Origin: Arthrobacter sunyaminii
GTDB lineage: Bacteria; Actinomycetota; Actinomycetes; Actinomycetales; Micrococcaceae
NCBI RefSeq assembly: GCF_018866305.1
Contig: NZ_CP076456.1
Location: 3,100,001 to 3,164,000 of the forward strand
DNA length: 64,000 nucleotides
Direction of reading: 5' to 3'
Part shown: piece by piece, positions 1 through 8,778 of the stretch
Layout of the letters: every line of letters starts with the position of its first letter
How positions within the stretch are numbered: the first letter of the stretch is position 1
Notes under the pieces: generated by a model
Database searches by the model: none
Seen by the model: the letters and a program-made list of their open reading frames with translations, nothing else
Told to the model about the DNA's origin: nothing
Program-made: the position numbers and the translations under genes

Positions 1-580
1 TCCAGGCCAGTGCCGCTCCCCTGCTCCGAGCCACCAGCAGGGCCAGCACCGCTGCTATGCCCGAGCCCAGAGCCAGAAAAGGCCACGCCTTGGCGGCGTT
101 GGCTGCGAACTCGATGTCCGAACGCTGATCCACCCCGCCCAGCTCCAGCAGCGACTGTTCCGGTGCCTGCACATCCGTCCCGGCGGCGCTGCCGAGCTCG
201 TTCGCCACCAGGCCCACCACCGGGGCGACATCCAGCGTGACTCCGCCGCCGCCGTCGAACGTTTGGGCGTGCGAGCGCTGCAGCGTCTCGTCCCAGGCCT
301 GCGGATAGCCGGGCAGCGACTGCACTCCCTGCACCGCGCTGGTGATCAGCGGCTGCACAAAGGAGGCGACGGCGTCGGGCAGCTGGACACTGTCCGTCAC
401 CTGTGCCCCCAGCTCCTCGGCGAGGTCCTGCTGGAAGGCCTCGTTGGTGCCCAGCGGCTGGCCCAGGGCAACAAATCCGTCTTCAGACACCACGTTTTCG
501 GCCAGCCAGGCCGAACACAGGGCGGCAGCTGCCAGCAGGACGGCGGCAAAACCCAAGATGGCCGAGCCGAATGTTCGCAT
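1..580 (-). CDS. Membrane-anchored hypothetical protein (C-terminus beyond left edge)
   Basis: Reading starts at the ATG whose complement is at 578-580, with a GAGGAAA ribosome-binding site just upstream, and stays open to the window edge (about 193 residues seen). The N-terminus (MRTFGSAILGFAAVLLAAAA) is a hydrophobic anchor or signal segment. A soluble, Asp/Gln/Val-rich extracellular part follows, and a second hydrophobic stretch (FLALGSGIAAVLALLVA) lies near the cut end. This gives a two-transmembrane topology with an outside domain of about 130 residues. It is divergent from xseA. I do not recognise a family; its function is unknown. Confidence 0.7.
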   Translation of the reverse strand, partial: MRTFGSAILGFAAVLLAAAALCSAWLAENVVSEDGFVALGQPLGTNEAFQQDLAEELGAQVTDSVQLPDAVASFVQPLITSAVQGVQSLPGYPQAWDETLQRSHAQTFDGGGGVTLDVAPVVGLVANELGSAAGTDVQAPEQSLLELGGVDQRSDIEFAANAAKAWPFLALGSGIAAVLALLVARSRGAALAW

Positions 581-644
581 CGGGTGTTTCCTCACTCTGG
601 TTGCGGAACCCGCGTTGTGGGCGGCACCTGATAGACATTAACTT

Positions 645-1934
645 ATGCAAGACCCCATAGAGCGCACCGAACCCGATGAGTCCGCCGCTGCGACGAGCCT
701 GCCGAAGACCGCCGCGGAAACCAGTCCCGAGAATCCGTGGCCGCTGCAGCTGCTGTCGAGGAACCTGAAAAGCTACATCGACCGCGCCCCTGCCACCTGG
801 GTGGAGGGGCAGATTATCGAGCTGAACAAACGGGCCAACGCCTCCTACATCACACTGCGCGACGTCGATGCGGAGATTTCGCTGTCCCTGACAGTGTGGA
901 GCACGGTCATGAACCGGCTGGAGCTGCCGCTGGAACGCGGCGCCCGGGTGGTTGCCCAGGTCAAGCCCGATTTCTGGGTCAAAACCGGACGGCTTTCCAT
1001 GCAGACCAGGGACATCCGCCCGGTGGGCATCGGTGATCTCCTGGCCCGGATCGAGCGCCTGCGCCAGGCCCTGGCCGCCGAAGGGCTGTTCCGGGAGGAC
1101 CGGAAGCTGCCGCTGCCGCTGCTGCCGAACCGGATTGGGCTGATTACCGGACGCAACTCCGATGCCATGAAGGACGTCATCCGCAACGCGTCCCTGCGCT
1201 GGCCTGCCGTGGTCTTCGAAGTGCGCGAAGTAGCCGTGCAGGGCGTCAACGCCGTGTCGGAGGTGACCCGGGCGCTGGCCCAGCTCGATGCCATGCCGGA
1301 AGTGGACGTCATCGTGATTGCCCGCGGCGGCGGGTCCCTGGAGGACCTGCTGCCGTTCAGCCACGAGGATCTGGTCCGGGCCGTGTCCGCCGCGCAGACG
1401 CCGGTGGTCAGCGCGATCGGCCATGAAGCGGACCGGCCGCTGCTGGACGAGGTCGCAGACCTCCGGGCCTCTACGCCCACCGATGCTGCCAAGCGGATTG
1501 TTCCGGACGTCGGCGAGGAGCTGCAGCGCATTGGTGCAGCCCGTGCCCAGCTGAGGCGCATCGTGGACCTGACGGTCGCCCGGGAGATGGAACGGCTGAA
1601 CCACATCAGGTCCCGTCCCGTGCTGGCCGCTCCGGAAACCATGGTGGATCTGCGCCAGCAGGACGTGTCCCGCCTGCGCGAGCGCGCCCTGTCCTGCATC
1701 ACTTCCGAAGTGCGGCGGGACACCGACCGGATCGCGTACCTGCGGGCGCAGGTCCGCTCCCTCTCACCCCAGAACACACTGGACCGCGGCTACGCCGTCG
1801 TGCAGCTGGCCGACGGCTCCGTGGTCCGGGAGGCAGCGGCCGTTCCCGGCGACGCACACCTGCGCATCCGGGTTGCCGTGGGCGAACTGGCCGCCACGGC
1901 AGCAGCGCCGGCTGAAGAAAAGCCCGGCGCATGA
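645..1934 (+). CDS. xseA: Exodeoxyribonuclease VII large subunit
   Basis: Large catalytic subunit of exonuclease VII, which degrades single-stranded DNA from both ends to short oligonucleotides in recombination and repair; cytoplasmic. 429 residues, a normal length. An N-terminal OB-fold (about 35-130) is followed by the exonuclease VII core. That core holds GLITG near 165, the acidic block [11 protein letters not shown] near 225-235, and [20 protein letters not shown] near 257-275, all signatures of the family. A coiled-coil-rich C-terminus follows. No clear Shine-Dalgarno precedes the ATG at 645. The stop overlaps xseB by 4 nt, so the two subunits are translationally coupled. Confidence 0.97.
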   Translation: MQDPIERTEPDESAAATSLPKTAAETSPENPWPLQLLSRNLKSYIDRAPATWVEGQIIELNKRANASYITLRDVDAEISLSLTVWSTVMNRLELPLERGARVVAQVKPDFWVKTGRLSMQTRDIRPVGIGDLLARIERLRQALAAEGLFREDRKLPLPLLPNRIGLITGRNSDAMKDVIRNASLRWPAVVFEVREVAVQGVNAVSEVTRALAQLDAMPEVDVIVIARGGGSLEDLLPFSHEDLVRAVSAAQTPVVSAIGHEADRPLLDEVADLRASTPTDAAKRIVPDVGEELQRIGAARAQLRRIVDLTVAREMERLNHIRSRPVLAAPETMVDLRQQDVSRLRERALSCITSEVRRDTDRIAYLRAQVRSLSPQNTLDRGYAVVQLADGSVVREAAAVPGDAHLRIRVAVGELAATAAAPAEEKPGA

Positions 1935-2215
1935 ACATGCAGAATCAACAGCTCCAACCGAAAGAAGACCCGAAAATGAACCCCGCAGCAAACGAAGCAT
2001 CAACCATCCCGGCAGACATTGAAGCCATGAGCTACGAGCAGGCCCGGGACGAACTGGTTTCCGTGGTCGGCAGGCTGGAAACCGGAGGCGCCTCCCTGGA
2101 GGAATCTCTGGCTCTGTGGGAGCGCGGCGAGCAGCTTGCCACCCGCTGCGAGTCCTGGCTGGAAGGTGCCCGCCGCCGCCTCGATGCTGCCCGCGAGGCG
2201 GCCGCCGGCGAATAG
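1931..2215 (+). CDS. xseB: Exodeoxyribonuclease VII small subunit
   Basis: Small subunit of exonuclease VII; several copies bind the XseA coiled coil. The conserved block [18 protein letters not shown], then [17 protein letters not shown], is diagnostic. The ATG at 1931 overlaps the xseA stop (ATGA) and gives 94 residues. An internal ATG at 1976 has AAAGAAG 8 nt upstream and gives 79 residues, closer to the usual 70-80, so the true start may be 1976. The stop lies in a short tandem repeat (2210-2244). Confidence 0.93.
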   Translation: MNMQNQQLQPKEDPKMNPAANEASTIPADIEAMSYEQARDELVSVVGRLETGGASLEESLALWERGEQLATRCESWLEGARRRLDAAREAAAGE

Positions 2216-2244
2216 CCTCAGCCGAATAGCCTCAGCTGAATAGG
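2210..2244. repeat. 14-bp tandem duplication at the xseB 3' end
   Basis: GAATAGCCTCAGCC at 2210-2223 is followed at once by GAATAGCCTCAGCT at 2224-2237 and the partial unit GAATAGG at 2238-2244. The first unit contains the xseB stop codon (TAG), so the extra copies are untranslated. This looks like replication slippage. Confidence 0.8.
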
Positions 2245-2263
2245 CCTGCCCCGAACAGGCCTA
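2241..2263. terminator. Hairpin between convergent xseB and alaA
   Basis: TAGGCCTG (2241-2248) and CAGGCCTA (2256-2263) form a perfect 8-bp stem with a 7-nt loop. The hairpin sits between the two converging genes and includes the aminotransferase stop. There is no strong T-tract on either side. It is probably a bidirectional terminator. Confidence 0.55.
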
Positions 2264-3478
2264 CTGCTTGTAGGTGCTCAGGAACTCGGCGAGCCGGACC
2301 ATGGCATCCTCGATGTCATCCACGTTGGGCAGGGTCACCATCCGGAAGTGGTCCGGCCGCACCCAGTTGAAGGCCGTGCCCACGGAGATCAGGATCTTTT
2401 GCTGCTTGAGCAGGTCCAGGGCAAACTGCTCGTCGCTGGCGATCGGATAGACCTCGGGGTCCAGCTTCGGGAACAGGTACAGGGCCCCCATGGACAGCTC
2501 GCAGCTCACGCCGGGAATGTCGTTGAGCATCTTGTGGGCCAGATCGCGCTGCGCCTTGAGCCTGCCGCCGGGCAGGATCAGGTCATTGATGCTCTGGTAG
2601 CCGCCCAGTGCGGTCTGGATGGCGTGCTGCGCGGGAACGTTGGCGCACAGCCGCATGTTCGCGAGCAGATTGATGCCCTCGATGTAGTCCTGGGCCTCAT
2701 GTTTCGGTCCGGAGATGGCCATCCAGCCGCTGCGGTAGCCGGCAATCCGGTAGGCCTTGGACAGGCCGCTGAAGGTCAGGCACAGGACATCTTCGCCGGT
2801 GATCGTGGCTGAGTTCAGGTGCACGGCGTCGTCGTACAAAATCTTTTCGTAGATTTCGTCCGAGAAGATGATCAGCCCGTGCTTGCGGGCCAGGTCCACG
2901 ATCGCCTTGACGACGTGCTCCGGATAGACCGCCCCGGTGGGGTTGTTGGGGTTGATCAGGACAATCCCCTTGGTGCGGTCGGTGATTTTGGACTCAAGGT
3001 CCTCGACGTCCGGCCACCAGTGCTCGTTTTCGTCGCACAGGTAGTGCACAGCGGTTCCGCCGGCAAGTGAGACGGAGGCGGTCCACAGCGGATAGTCCGG
3101 AGCGGGCACCAGGATCTCATCGCCGTTGTTCAGCAGCGCCTGGAGCGAAAGCGTAATCAGTTCGCTGACCCCGTTGCCGAGGTAGACGTCATCGACGTCA
3201 ATGTTCTGGATGCCGCGGCTTTGGTAGTACTGGACGACGGCGGTGCGGGCGGAGAAAATCCCGCGGGAATCGCTGTAGCCCTGGGCCTTGGGAAGGTGGC
3301 GCATCATGTCCACCAAGATCGCTTCCGGCGCCTCGAAACCAAAGGGCGCGGGGTTGCCGATATTCAGCTTCAGAATCCGCTGACCGGCTGCTTCCATGCG
3401 CTGTGCATGCTCCAGCAGCGGCCCACGGATGTCATAGAGAACGTTGTGGAGCTTGTGGGACTGCTTGAATTCGGCCAT
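2261..3478 (-). CDS. alaA: Pyridoxal-phosphate aminotransferase, AlaA/YfbQ type
   Basis: Class I/II aminotransferase of the glutamate-pyruvate (alanine) transaminase subgroup, linking alanine and pyruvate metabolism; cytoplasmic. 405 residues from the ATG at 3478 (MAEFKQSHKL), as usual for this group. The frame runs further upstream, but the extension is unlike the family. Landmarks: LNIGNPAPFGF near 38-48, INPNNPTGAVY near 175-185, SDEIY near 206-210, and the cofactor lysine in SGLSKAYRIAGYRSGW (K241). Monocistronic by context: a hairpin separates it from the ABC importer upstream and another lies at its end. The exact amino donor is inferred from the family. Confidence 0.88.
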   Translation of the reverse strand: MAEFKQSHKLHNVLYDIRGPLLEHAQRMEAAGQRILKLNIGNPAPFGFEAPEAILVDMMRHLPKAQGYSDSRGIFSARTAVVQYYQSRGIQNIDVDDVYLGNGVSELITLSLQALLNNGDEILVPAPDYPLWTASVSLAGGTAVHYLCDENEHWWPDVEDLESKITDRTKGIVLINPNNPTGAVYPEHVVKAIVDLARKHGLIIFSDEIYEKILYDDAVHLNSATITGEDVLCLTFSGLSKAYRIAGYRSGWMAISGPKHEAQDYIEGINLLANMRLCANVPAQHAIQTALGGYQSINDLILPGGRLKAQRDLAHKMLNDIPGVSCELSMGALYLFPKLDPEVYPIASDEQFALDLLKQQKILISVGTAFNWVRPDHFRMVTLPNVDDIEDAMVRLAEFLSTYKQ

Positions 3479-3497
3479 GAAAACATGGTGCCACAGG

Positions 3498-3540
3498 CAG
3501 GGACCCCTCCCCGCACATGTGAAGCGGAAAGGGGTCCCTG
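3498..3540 (-). terminator. Terminator hairpin of the betaine-type ABC operon
   Basis: CAGGGACCCCT (3498-3508) and AGGGGTCCCTG (3530-3540) are perfect 11-bp inverted arms around a 21-nt loop. They lie about 20 nt after the substrate-binding-protein stop on the minus strand. No T-run follows, which is common for actinobacterial terminators. Confidence 0.65.
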
Positions 3541-3560
3541 TAACAACGGCGAACCAAGGG

Positions 3561-4523
3561 TTAGGCGAAGCCCTTTTCCTCCAGCCACATGCGGGCTGCT
3601 TCACTGGGATCCATCTTCTGGTCTCCGCTGACGGCCTGGTTCAGGTCGATCAGGTCCTCGGTGGTCAGTTCCGCAGACACTTTGTTCAGCACCTCTGCAG
3701 CCTGGTCATTCACGGCCTGCGAGGAGGCCAGCGGAACCACCTGCTGGGCGGGCCAGTTCTGCAACGGGTCCTCCAGCACCACCAGGTCATTTTCCACAAT
3801 GGCCGGGGTGGTGGTGTAAATGTCTGCAACCTGCACGTCATCCTTGAGCAGGGCGTCCACGGTCAGCGGCCCGCCGCTGTCACCGATCGGCGTGAACTCC
3901 TTGAACTCGCAGCCGTACTTGTCCTTCAACCCGATCAGGCCCTGGACCCGTTCCGCGAATTCCGCCGGTGCAGCCAGCGTCAGCTGGTCACAGACCTTGG
4001 CCAGGTCCTCGATGCTCTCCAGCTGATACTTCTCCGCCGTGGCCTTGGTGACCACCATGGCATCCTTGTTCTCGGCGTCGGACGGCTCGAGGATTACCAG
4101 GCCCTCGGGCAGGGCACCGGGCAGGGCATCAATGATCTCCCCGGCGTCCACGAGTTCAGTGTCCGGGTCCACTCCCACCAGCAGCGCGCCGGTGTATTCG
4201 GGGATCAGGTCAATGGAGCCGTCCTCCAGTGCGGGGAGGTAGACCTCGCGTGAACCGATGCCGAGCTTGGTCTCTGCGGGAATGCCGGCACCGTTCAGCG
4301 CACCGGCATAGATCTCCGCCAGGGTGCTGGATTCGGGGAAGTCCGCCGATCCCACCACAATTGTTTCGGCAGCCCCGGACGCAGCGCTTTCCGACGGCGA
4401 TTCCGAGGCCAGCGGGTCACCTCCGCCGCCGCTGCAGCCGGCCAGCCCGAGGGCCAGGGTGATGCCTCCGGCCAGAACGGTCAGTCCCTTGGGCCGGGCA
4501 ATCCGGCGCTTGTGCTGCGTCAT
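3561..4523 (-). CDS. Glycine betaine/choline-type ABC transporter substrate-binding lipoprotein
   Basis: Extracytoplasmic receptor of an osmoprotectant or quaternary-ammonium importer (OpuAC/OsmX-like family). 320 residues. A lipoprotein signal with lipobox LAGC near 27-30 is followed by a Gly/Ser/Glu-rich tether. The mature part begins ETIVVGSADFPESSTLAEIYAG and contains the LIPEYTGALL block typical of this receptor group. The ATG overlaps the upstream permease stop (ATGA) and has a strong AAGGAGG 6 nt upstream, so it is expected to be well translated. It is last in a minus-strand operon of ATPase, permease, permease and receptor. Substrate specificity is inferred. Confidence 0.88.
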   Translation of the reverse strand: MTQHKRRIARPKGLTVLAGGITLALGLAGCSGGGGDPLASESPSESAASGAAETIVVGSADFPESSTLAEIYAGALNGAGIPAETKLGIGSREVYLPALEDGSIDLIPEYTGALLVGVDPDTELVDAGEIIDALPGALPEGLVILEPSDAENKDAMVVTKATAEKYQLESIEDLAKVCDQLTLAAPAEFAERVQGLIGLKDKYGCEFKEFTPIGDSGGPLTVDALLKDDVQVADIYTTTPAIVENDLVVLEDPLQNWPAQQVVPLASSQAVNDQAAEVLNKVSAELTTEDLIDLNQAVSGDQKMDPSEAARMWLEEKGFA

Positions 4524-5311
4524 TGTTTTCCTCCTTGTGAGCCGGCAGCGGAAAATCCGCCGCCGGTGGGTGTAGGTGCGGTCGGAGCTGCTGTACCGGC
4601 CGCGGCGACGCGGCCCTTCTGCAGCCCGGGTGAAATCAAGAGACGTGCTGCCAACGCAATCACGGCATCCACTGCAAGCGCCAGCAAGGCAATGATGACC
4701 GCGCCGCCGAAGACCCTGCCGTAGTCGCCAACGGCCAGTCCGTCGATGAGGTACCGCCCGAGTCCTCCCAGGTTGATGGTTGCCACCACGGCAGCGGTGG
4801 CCACGACCTGCAGTGTGGCGCCCCGCAGTCCGCCGAACAGGACCTTCAGCCCGTTGGGGATTTCAACCCGGAACAGGATCTGCAGTTCCGTCATGCCCAT
4901 GCTGCGGGCCGAGTCCACGATGCTGCGGTCCACGGCAGCAATCCCCGAATAGGTGCCGGCCAGCAGCGGGGGTACGGCCAGCAGGACCAGGGCCCAAATG
5001 GGCGGCATGAGGCCCAGGCCGGCCAGGAGGACAAAGAGGGTCAGCATGCCCAGGGTTGGCAGGGCGCGCAGCAATCCGGAGATGGTCACAACGGCCACCT
5101 GGCCGCGGCCGGTGTGTCCGATGAACAAACCAATCGGCACGGAGATGGCCAGGGCAATCAGCAGAGTCAGTCCGGTGTACTGCAGGTGCTCCAGGGTGCG
5201 CACCGGAATCCCGGCGGCTCCGGTCCAGTTTGCGGGATCCGTCAGCCATTCCCAGCCCTGCCCCAGGGCATTGGTGGAGGTGTATTCGGTGCGGGGAATC
5301 GTCACGGCCAC
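4520..5311 (-). CDS. Glycine betaine/choline-type ABC transporter permease (second)
   Basis: Inner-membrane permease of the OpuC/ProW class. 263 residues with about five hydrophobic segments. The cytoplasmic coupling loop includes AVDRSIVDSARSMGMTELQILFRVEIPNGL, the EAA-type motif that docks on the ATPase. The start is GTG at 5311, only 4 nt after the preceding permease stop; a second GTG at 5305 is possible. The C-terminus is Ala/Pro/Gly-rich (about residues 240-263) and probably disordered in the cytoplasm. It pairs with the permease at 5316-6089 to form the channel. Confidence 0.87.
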   Translation of the reverse strand: MAVTIPRTEYTSTNALGQGWEWLTDPANWTGAAGIPVRTLEHLQYTGLTLLIALAISVPIGLFIGHTGRGQVAVVTISGLLRALPTLGMLTLFVLLAGLGLMPPIWALVLLAVPPLLAGTYSGIAAVDRSIVDSARSMGMTELQILFRVEIPNGLKVLFGGLRGATLQVVATAAVVATINLGGLGRYLIDGLAVGDYGRVFGGAVIIALLALAVDAVIALAARLLISPGLQKGRVAAAGTAAPTAPTPTGGGFSAAGSQGGKQ

Positions 5312-5315
5312 CGGA

Positions 5316-6089
5316 TTACGCCCCCTTCAGTGCGACGTCGGGCGCCGCTGCCGGGGTGCCGGGGGCGGCCTGGTCTCTGGTCCCGGGGACGCCGGCAGTG
5401 CCGGCGTCCCCGCGCCTGCGCAACCCGAACATGCCTGCGGAGGCTCCCGGAACCCGGCCGGCGCGCAGCCAGGGCGTCAGCGCACGCTGCAGCAGCACGA
5501 ACACCAGGTCCATCAGGAAGGCCAGGACAAGCGTGGCAACAATGCCCACCACAATCTCGGTGATGAAGTAGCGGCGCAGTCCGTCCCGGAAGAAGAAGCC
5601 CAGGTTTTCCACTCCGATGAGGGCGCCCACGCTGACCATCGAGATGTTGCTGACCGACACCACCCGCAGCCCGGCAATCAGGACCGGAACGGACAGCGGC
5701 AGGTCCACGGTGAGGAACCGGCGCAGCGGCCGGTATCCCATGGCGACGGCGGCCTGCCGGACGCCGTCGTCCACTGAGTCGAAGGCGTCAACGGCCACGC
5801 GCAGCATCAGCGCCACGGCGTAGATGGTCAGCGCGATGATGATGTTGCTGATGTCCAGGATGCGGGTTCCAAGGATGGCGGGCAGCGTCACGAAAAGCGC
5901 CAGGGACGGAATCGTGTAGAGCAGCGACCCGGCGGCAAGAATGATGCCGCGGACGCGGTTGCTGTTGCGGACCAGGGCTGCCAGCGGCACCGCGATGAGG
6001 ATGCCCAGCACCAGCGGCACGATGGACTGGTACAGGTGCAGTCCGGTCAGCCGGAACACCTGGTCGGTGTGGGCGAGGAACCATTCCAT
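5316..6089 (-). CDS. Glycine betaine/choline-type ABC transporter permease (first)
   Basis: Inner-membrane permease of the same importer. 257 residues from the ATG at 6089 (MEWFLAHTDQVF). That ATG sits 1 nt after the ATPase stop, with GGAG about 11 nt upstream. A GTG 12 nt further upstream is open but badly placed against that site. The EAA-type loop reads DDGVRQAAVAMGYRPLRRF near 135-155. A further 40 or so Gly/Ala/Arg-rich residues follow the last membrane segment, longer than typical. It is translationally coupled to the ATPase. Confidence 0.87.
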   Translation of the reverse strand: MEWFLAHTDQVFRLTGLHLYQSIVPLVLGILIAVPLAALVRNSNRVRGIILAAGSLLYTIPSLALFVTLPAILGTRILDISNIIIALTIYAVALMLRVAVDAFDSVDDGVRQAAVAMGYRPLRRFLTVDLPLSVPVLIAGLRVVSVSNISMVSVGALIGVENLGFFFRDGLRRYFITEIVVGIVATLVLAFLMDLVFVLLQRALTPWLRAGRVPGASAGMFGLRRRGDAGTAGVPGTRDQAAPGTPAAAPDVALKGA

Positions 6090-6090
6090 G

Positions 6091-7233
6091 TCAGCCCGCA
6101 CTCCGCTGCAGCCTGGCCTGCTCGATGAGTTCCAGCACCTCGGCGGCCCTAATGGTTCCCGTGACGCGGTTTTCCGGGTCCACCGCTACGCCCAGCCCCG
6201 CGGGGGAAGACAGTGCGGCGTCGAGCGCCTGCCGCAGGGTTTCCCCCTCGCGGTACAGCGACCCTCCCGGGACCAGCTGATCCGCGGCAGTGAACGACGC
6301 GCGCCGGGACGCCGGCACCCAGCCCAGCGGCCGCCCGCCGTCGTCGACCGCGAGCGCCCAGTCCTCCTCCACAGCCACCGCAGGATTCGCCAGCTCGGAG
6401 GGTGTCAGGAGCTGCACCGGATGCAGCGGCACACCGTTTCCCGCTTGGAAGGACAGATGCCGGAACCCGCGGTCCCGCCCCACGAAGCCGGCCACAAAGT
6501 CATCCACCGGGGCCCGCAGGATTTCTTCGGGTGCCGCGTACTGGGCCAGCCGTCCGCCCGCGCCGAAAACCGCGACCTTGTCTCCCAGGATTGTTGCTTC
6601 ATCAATGTCGTGGGTGACAAAAACAATGGTTTTGGCCAGGTCCCGCTGCAGGCGCAGCAGTTCCTGCTGCAATTCGGCACGCACCACCGGATCCACGGCG
6701 CTGAACGGCTCATCCATGAGCAGTACGGGCGGATCTGCGGCGAGCGCCCGCGCCACGCCGACCCGCTGCTGCTGTCCCCCCGAAAGCTGTGCCGGGTACC
6801 GTCCGCCCATTGCAGAGGCCAGCCCGACGACGTCGAGCAGTTCTGCGGCACGGGCACGGGCGCTGGTCCGGGACTGTCCGTTGAGGCGCGGAACGGTTGC
6901 CACGTTGTCCAGTACGGTGCGGTGCGGCATCAGGCCGGCGGACTGCATAACGTATCCCATGGACCGCCTGAGCTGGGGAGCTTTGACCCCGCTGACGTCC
7001 GCGCCGTCCACTGTGATGGTTCCGGACGTGGGTTCCACCATGCGGTTGATCATTCGCAGGGATGTTGTCTTTCCGCAGCCCGAGGGTCCAACAAAGACGG
7101 TGACGGCACCGCGGTCGATGTCCATGCTCAGGTTCTCCACGGCGGGCGAGGCCGAGCCGGCGAAGGACTTGGTGACACCGCGGAAGGTGATCATCGGTTC
7201 GACGGCCCGCGGGGCGGAGTCCGGCAGGGTCAT
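6091..7233 (-). CDS. Glycine betaine/choline-type ABC transporter ATP-binding protein
   Basis: ATPase powering the importer at 3561-6089 (OpuCA/ProV family). 380 residues from the ATG at 7233, which has GGAAGG 7 nt upstream. Walker A GPSGCGKTT at 49-57, signature LSGGQQQRV at 150-157, Walker B LLMDEP at 171-176, and an H-loop in FVTHDIDEA. The C-terminal region (about 270-380) ends VAVDPENRVTGTIRAAEVL, matching the paired CBS-type regulatory tail of this family, which senses ionic strength in characterised members. It is the first gene of the operon. Confidence 0.9.
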   Translation of the reverse strand: MTLPDSAPRAVEPMITFRGVTKSFAGSASPAVENLSMDIDRGAVTVFVGPSGCGKTTSLRMINRMVEPTSGTITVDGADVSGVKAPQLRRSMGYVMQSAGLMPHRTVLDNVATVPRLNGQSRTSARARAAELLDVVGLASAMGGRYPAQLSGGQQQRVGVARALAADPPVLLMDEPFSAVDPVVRAELQQELLRLQRDLAKTIVFVTHDIDEATILGDKVAVFGAGGRLAQYAAPEEILRAPVDDFVAGFVGRDRGFRHLSFQAGNGVPLHPVQLLTPSELANPAVAVEEDWALAVDDGGRPLGWVPASRRASFTAADQLVPGGSLYREGETLRQALDAALSSPAGLGVAVDPENRVTGTIRAAEVLELIEQARLQRSAG

Positions 7234-7348
7234 GGGGAAACCTTCCGTTTTTTGTGCGGGAGTCCCGCCTCTGGCCGCGGGGGGTCCGCAGACGGGCCGT
7301 CCTGACGTGTGTTTACGGTAGGACACCCGGTGGATGTAGTCCAGCAGA

Positions 7349-7801
7349 TCATTCGGAACGGACAGCCGGGCGGATGGCTGCCATCTTCAGCCCCACCTGC
7401 ACCAGGGGTGCCGGTCCCAGCTCGGGAACCCGGTCCAGCGGCACCCAGGCTGCCTCGTCGGTGCTGCCGCCCAGCTCATGGGTGAGCGTCCCTGACAGGA
7501 CACGGGCACGGTAGACGATCCGCAGTGCGTGGAGCAGGTTCCGGTTTTCGCCGGGAAAGCGGTGCTCCGGTTCGATGAAGATGCTGTCCACCCCCAGCAG
7601 CTCCTCCGGTTCCACAAAATAGCCGGTCTCCTCGCGGACTTCCCGCACGACGGCGGCGGTCGCGTCTTCACGCACCTCGAGTCCTCCCCCGGGCAGGGTC
7701 CAGCTGGAATAGCCGTGGTCACGCCAGTGCGAGAGCAGGATGCTGCCGTTTCGGATGATGACGGCGTATGCGCCCACCCGGGTGTCGAAACTTTCAGCCA
7801 C
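7349..7801 (-). CDS. Nudix hydrolase
   Basis: Hydrolase of a nucleoside-diphosphate-linked compound; the substrate is unknown. The full Nudix box is visible: GGGLEVREDATAAVVREVRE then ETG, about residues 38-60, with the metal-binding REVREETG core. I chose the GTG at 7801 (150 residues). It overlaps the kinase stop by 8 nt (GTGGCTGA) and has AGGACG upstream, and family members start just before TRVGAYAVI. An ATG at 7834 is also open. It is translationally coupled to the sugar kinase. Confidence 0.85.
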   Translation of the reverse strand: MAESFDTRVGAYAVIIRNGSILLSHWRDHGYSSWTLPGGGLEVREDATAAVVREVREETGYFVEPEELLGVDSIFIEPEHRFPGENRNLLHALRIVYRARVLSGTLTHELGGSTDEAAWVPLDRVPELGPAPLVQVGLKMAAIRPAVRSE

Positions 7802-8720
7802 GCTGGACGTCCTGCGCGGCCAAATACCGGACACCGTGCACCGGGTCCTGTTCCAGGAACCGGATGCCGGTCAGCCCGGCGCGTTCCAGGTCCTGGCGCA
7901 GCCGGTCCCGGAGCAGCGGCTGATACATGCCCAGGCCACCGCCAACCACCACGGGGCCGCTAATGTCCAGCAACCGGGCAGTATCCGCCGCCAGCCCCGC
8001 CAGGTGACGCGCTCCTGCCGCCACAATTTCGCTGCCCGCGGCGCTGCCCTGCGTTGCGGCATCAAAGACCACTGAGGCTTTCGAGGCCCAGTACCGGCGC
8101 CCGGTGCCGGTGTCGTGAAACAGGGCGATGAGTTGCTCCGGATCGGTCACTGAGCAGGCGGTCAGCAGCGCGGCGGACAACTCATCCGGCTGCTGGCGAA
8201 GGTTGAAGCGGCGCAGGGCATGCCGGACGGCTTCACGCGCCATCCAGTAAGCGCTGCCCTCATCGCCCAGAAGGTAACCCCAGCCTCCGCAGCGGGCCTC
8301 TTCCCCGGTCGGGTTGAGCCCCCACGCCACGGATCCGGTCCCGGCAATCAGGGCAATGCCGGCCGGCGTCTGTCCGGCCGCCAGGATCAGGCGGGTGTCA
8401 TGGATGACGTCCACCGCGGCGCCTGGAACGTGGGGGCTGATCAGCGCACGGAGCGCGTCGGCGTCGTCGGCGGTGTCAATGCCGCCGGAACCGGCGATAA
8501 CGCGGTTCGCCGGAACGGAGCCCAAAGCCGTAAAAATCTCGGCGAGGTTGGCGGCAGCCTGCGCCGGGGCAACGTTCTGGACATTGGCGCTGCCGCTCAC
8601 TGCTTCCCCGGCGGGAACCCCGTCAACGAGGAGCAGCCCGTGGGTTTTGGTTCCGCCGATGTCCAGGCCAATGATGATCTGGCCGGAACCGCTGCTTTGT
8701 GCCCCGCGGAGAATGTCCAT
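7794..8720 (-). CDS. N-acetylglucosamine kinase-like BadF/BadG-family kinase
   Basis: ASKHA-fold sugar kinase. 308 residues. The phosphate-1 motif GLDIGGTKTHGLL lies near residues 18-30, ALIAGTGSVAW (phosphate-2/connect) near 135, and GPVVVGGGLGMYQPLL (adenosine motif) near 265. GGWGYLLGDEGSAYWM is typical of GlcNAc and glucosamine kinases. It would phosphorylate an amino sugar recovered from cell-wall turnover; the exact substrate is inferred. ATG at 8720. It is followed with overlap by the Nudix gene, and an APH-fold kinase gene lies upstream in the same direction 58 nt away. Confidence 0.85.
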   Translation of the reverse strand: MDILRGAQSSGSGQIIIGLDIGGTKTHGLLLVDGVPAGEAVSGSANVQNVAPAQAAANLAEIFTALGSVPANRVIAGSGGIDTADDADALRALISPHVPGAAVDVIHDTRLILAAGQTPAGIALIAGTGSVAWGLNPTGEEARCGGWGYLLGDEGSAYWMAREAVRHALRRFNLRQQPDELSAALLTACSVTDPEQLIALFHDTGTGRRYWASKASVVFDAATQGSAAGSEIVAAGARHLAGLAADTARLLDISGPVVVGGGLGMYQPLLRDRLRQDLERAGLTGIRFLEQDPVHGVRYLAAQDVQRG

Positions 8721-8778
8721 TTGTCCACCCTACTTTCCTGGAGCGCCGAGCGGCACTTGCGGAGCGCTTTCGGTGCGG

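Noticed and set aside
5941..7305. 454-codon open frame opposite the ABC ATPase
   Set aside because: Overlaps a gene with intact Walker A, signature and Walker B motifs; no motif of its own.
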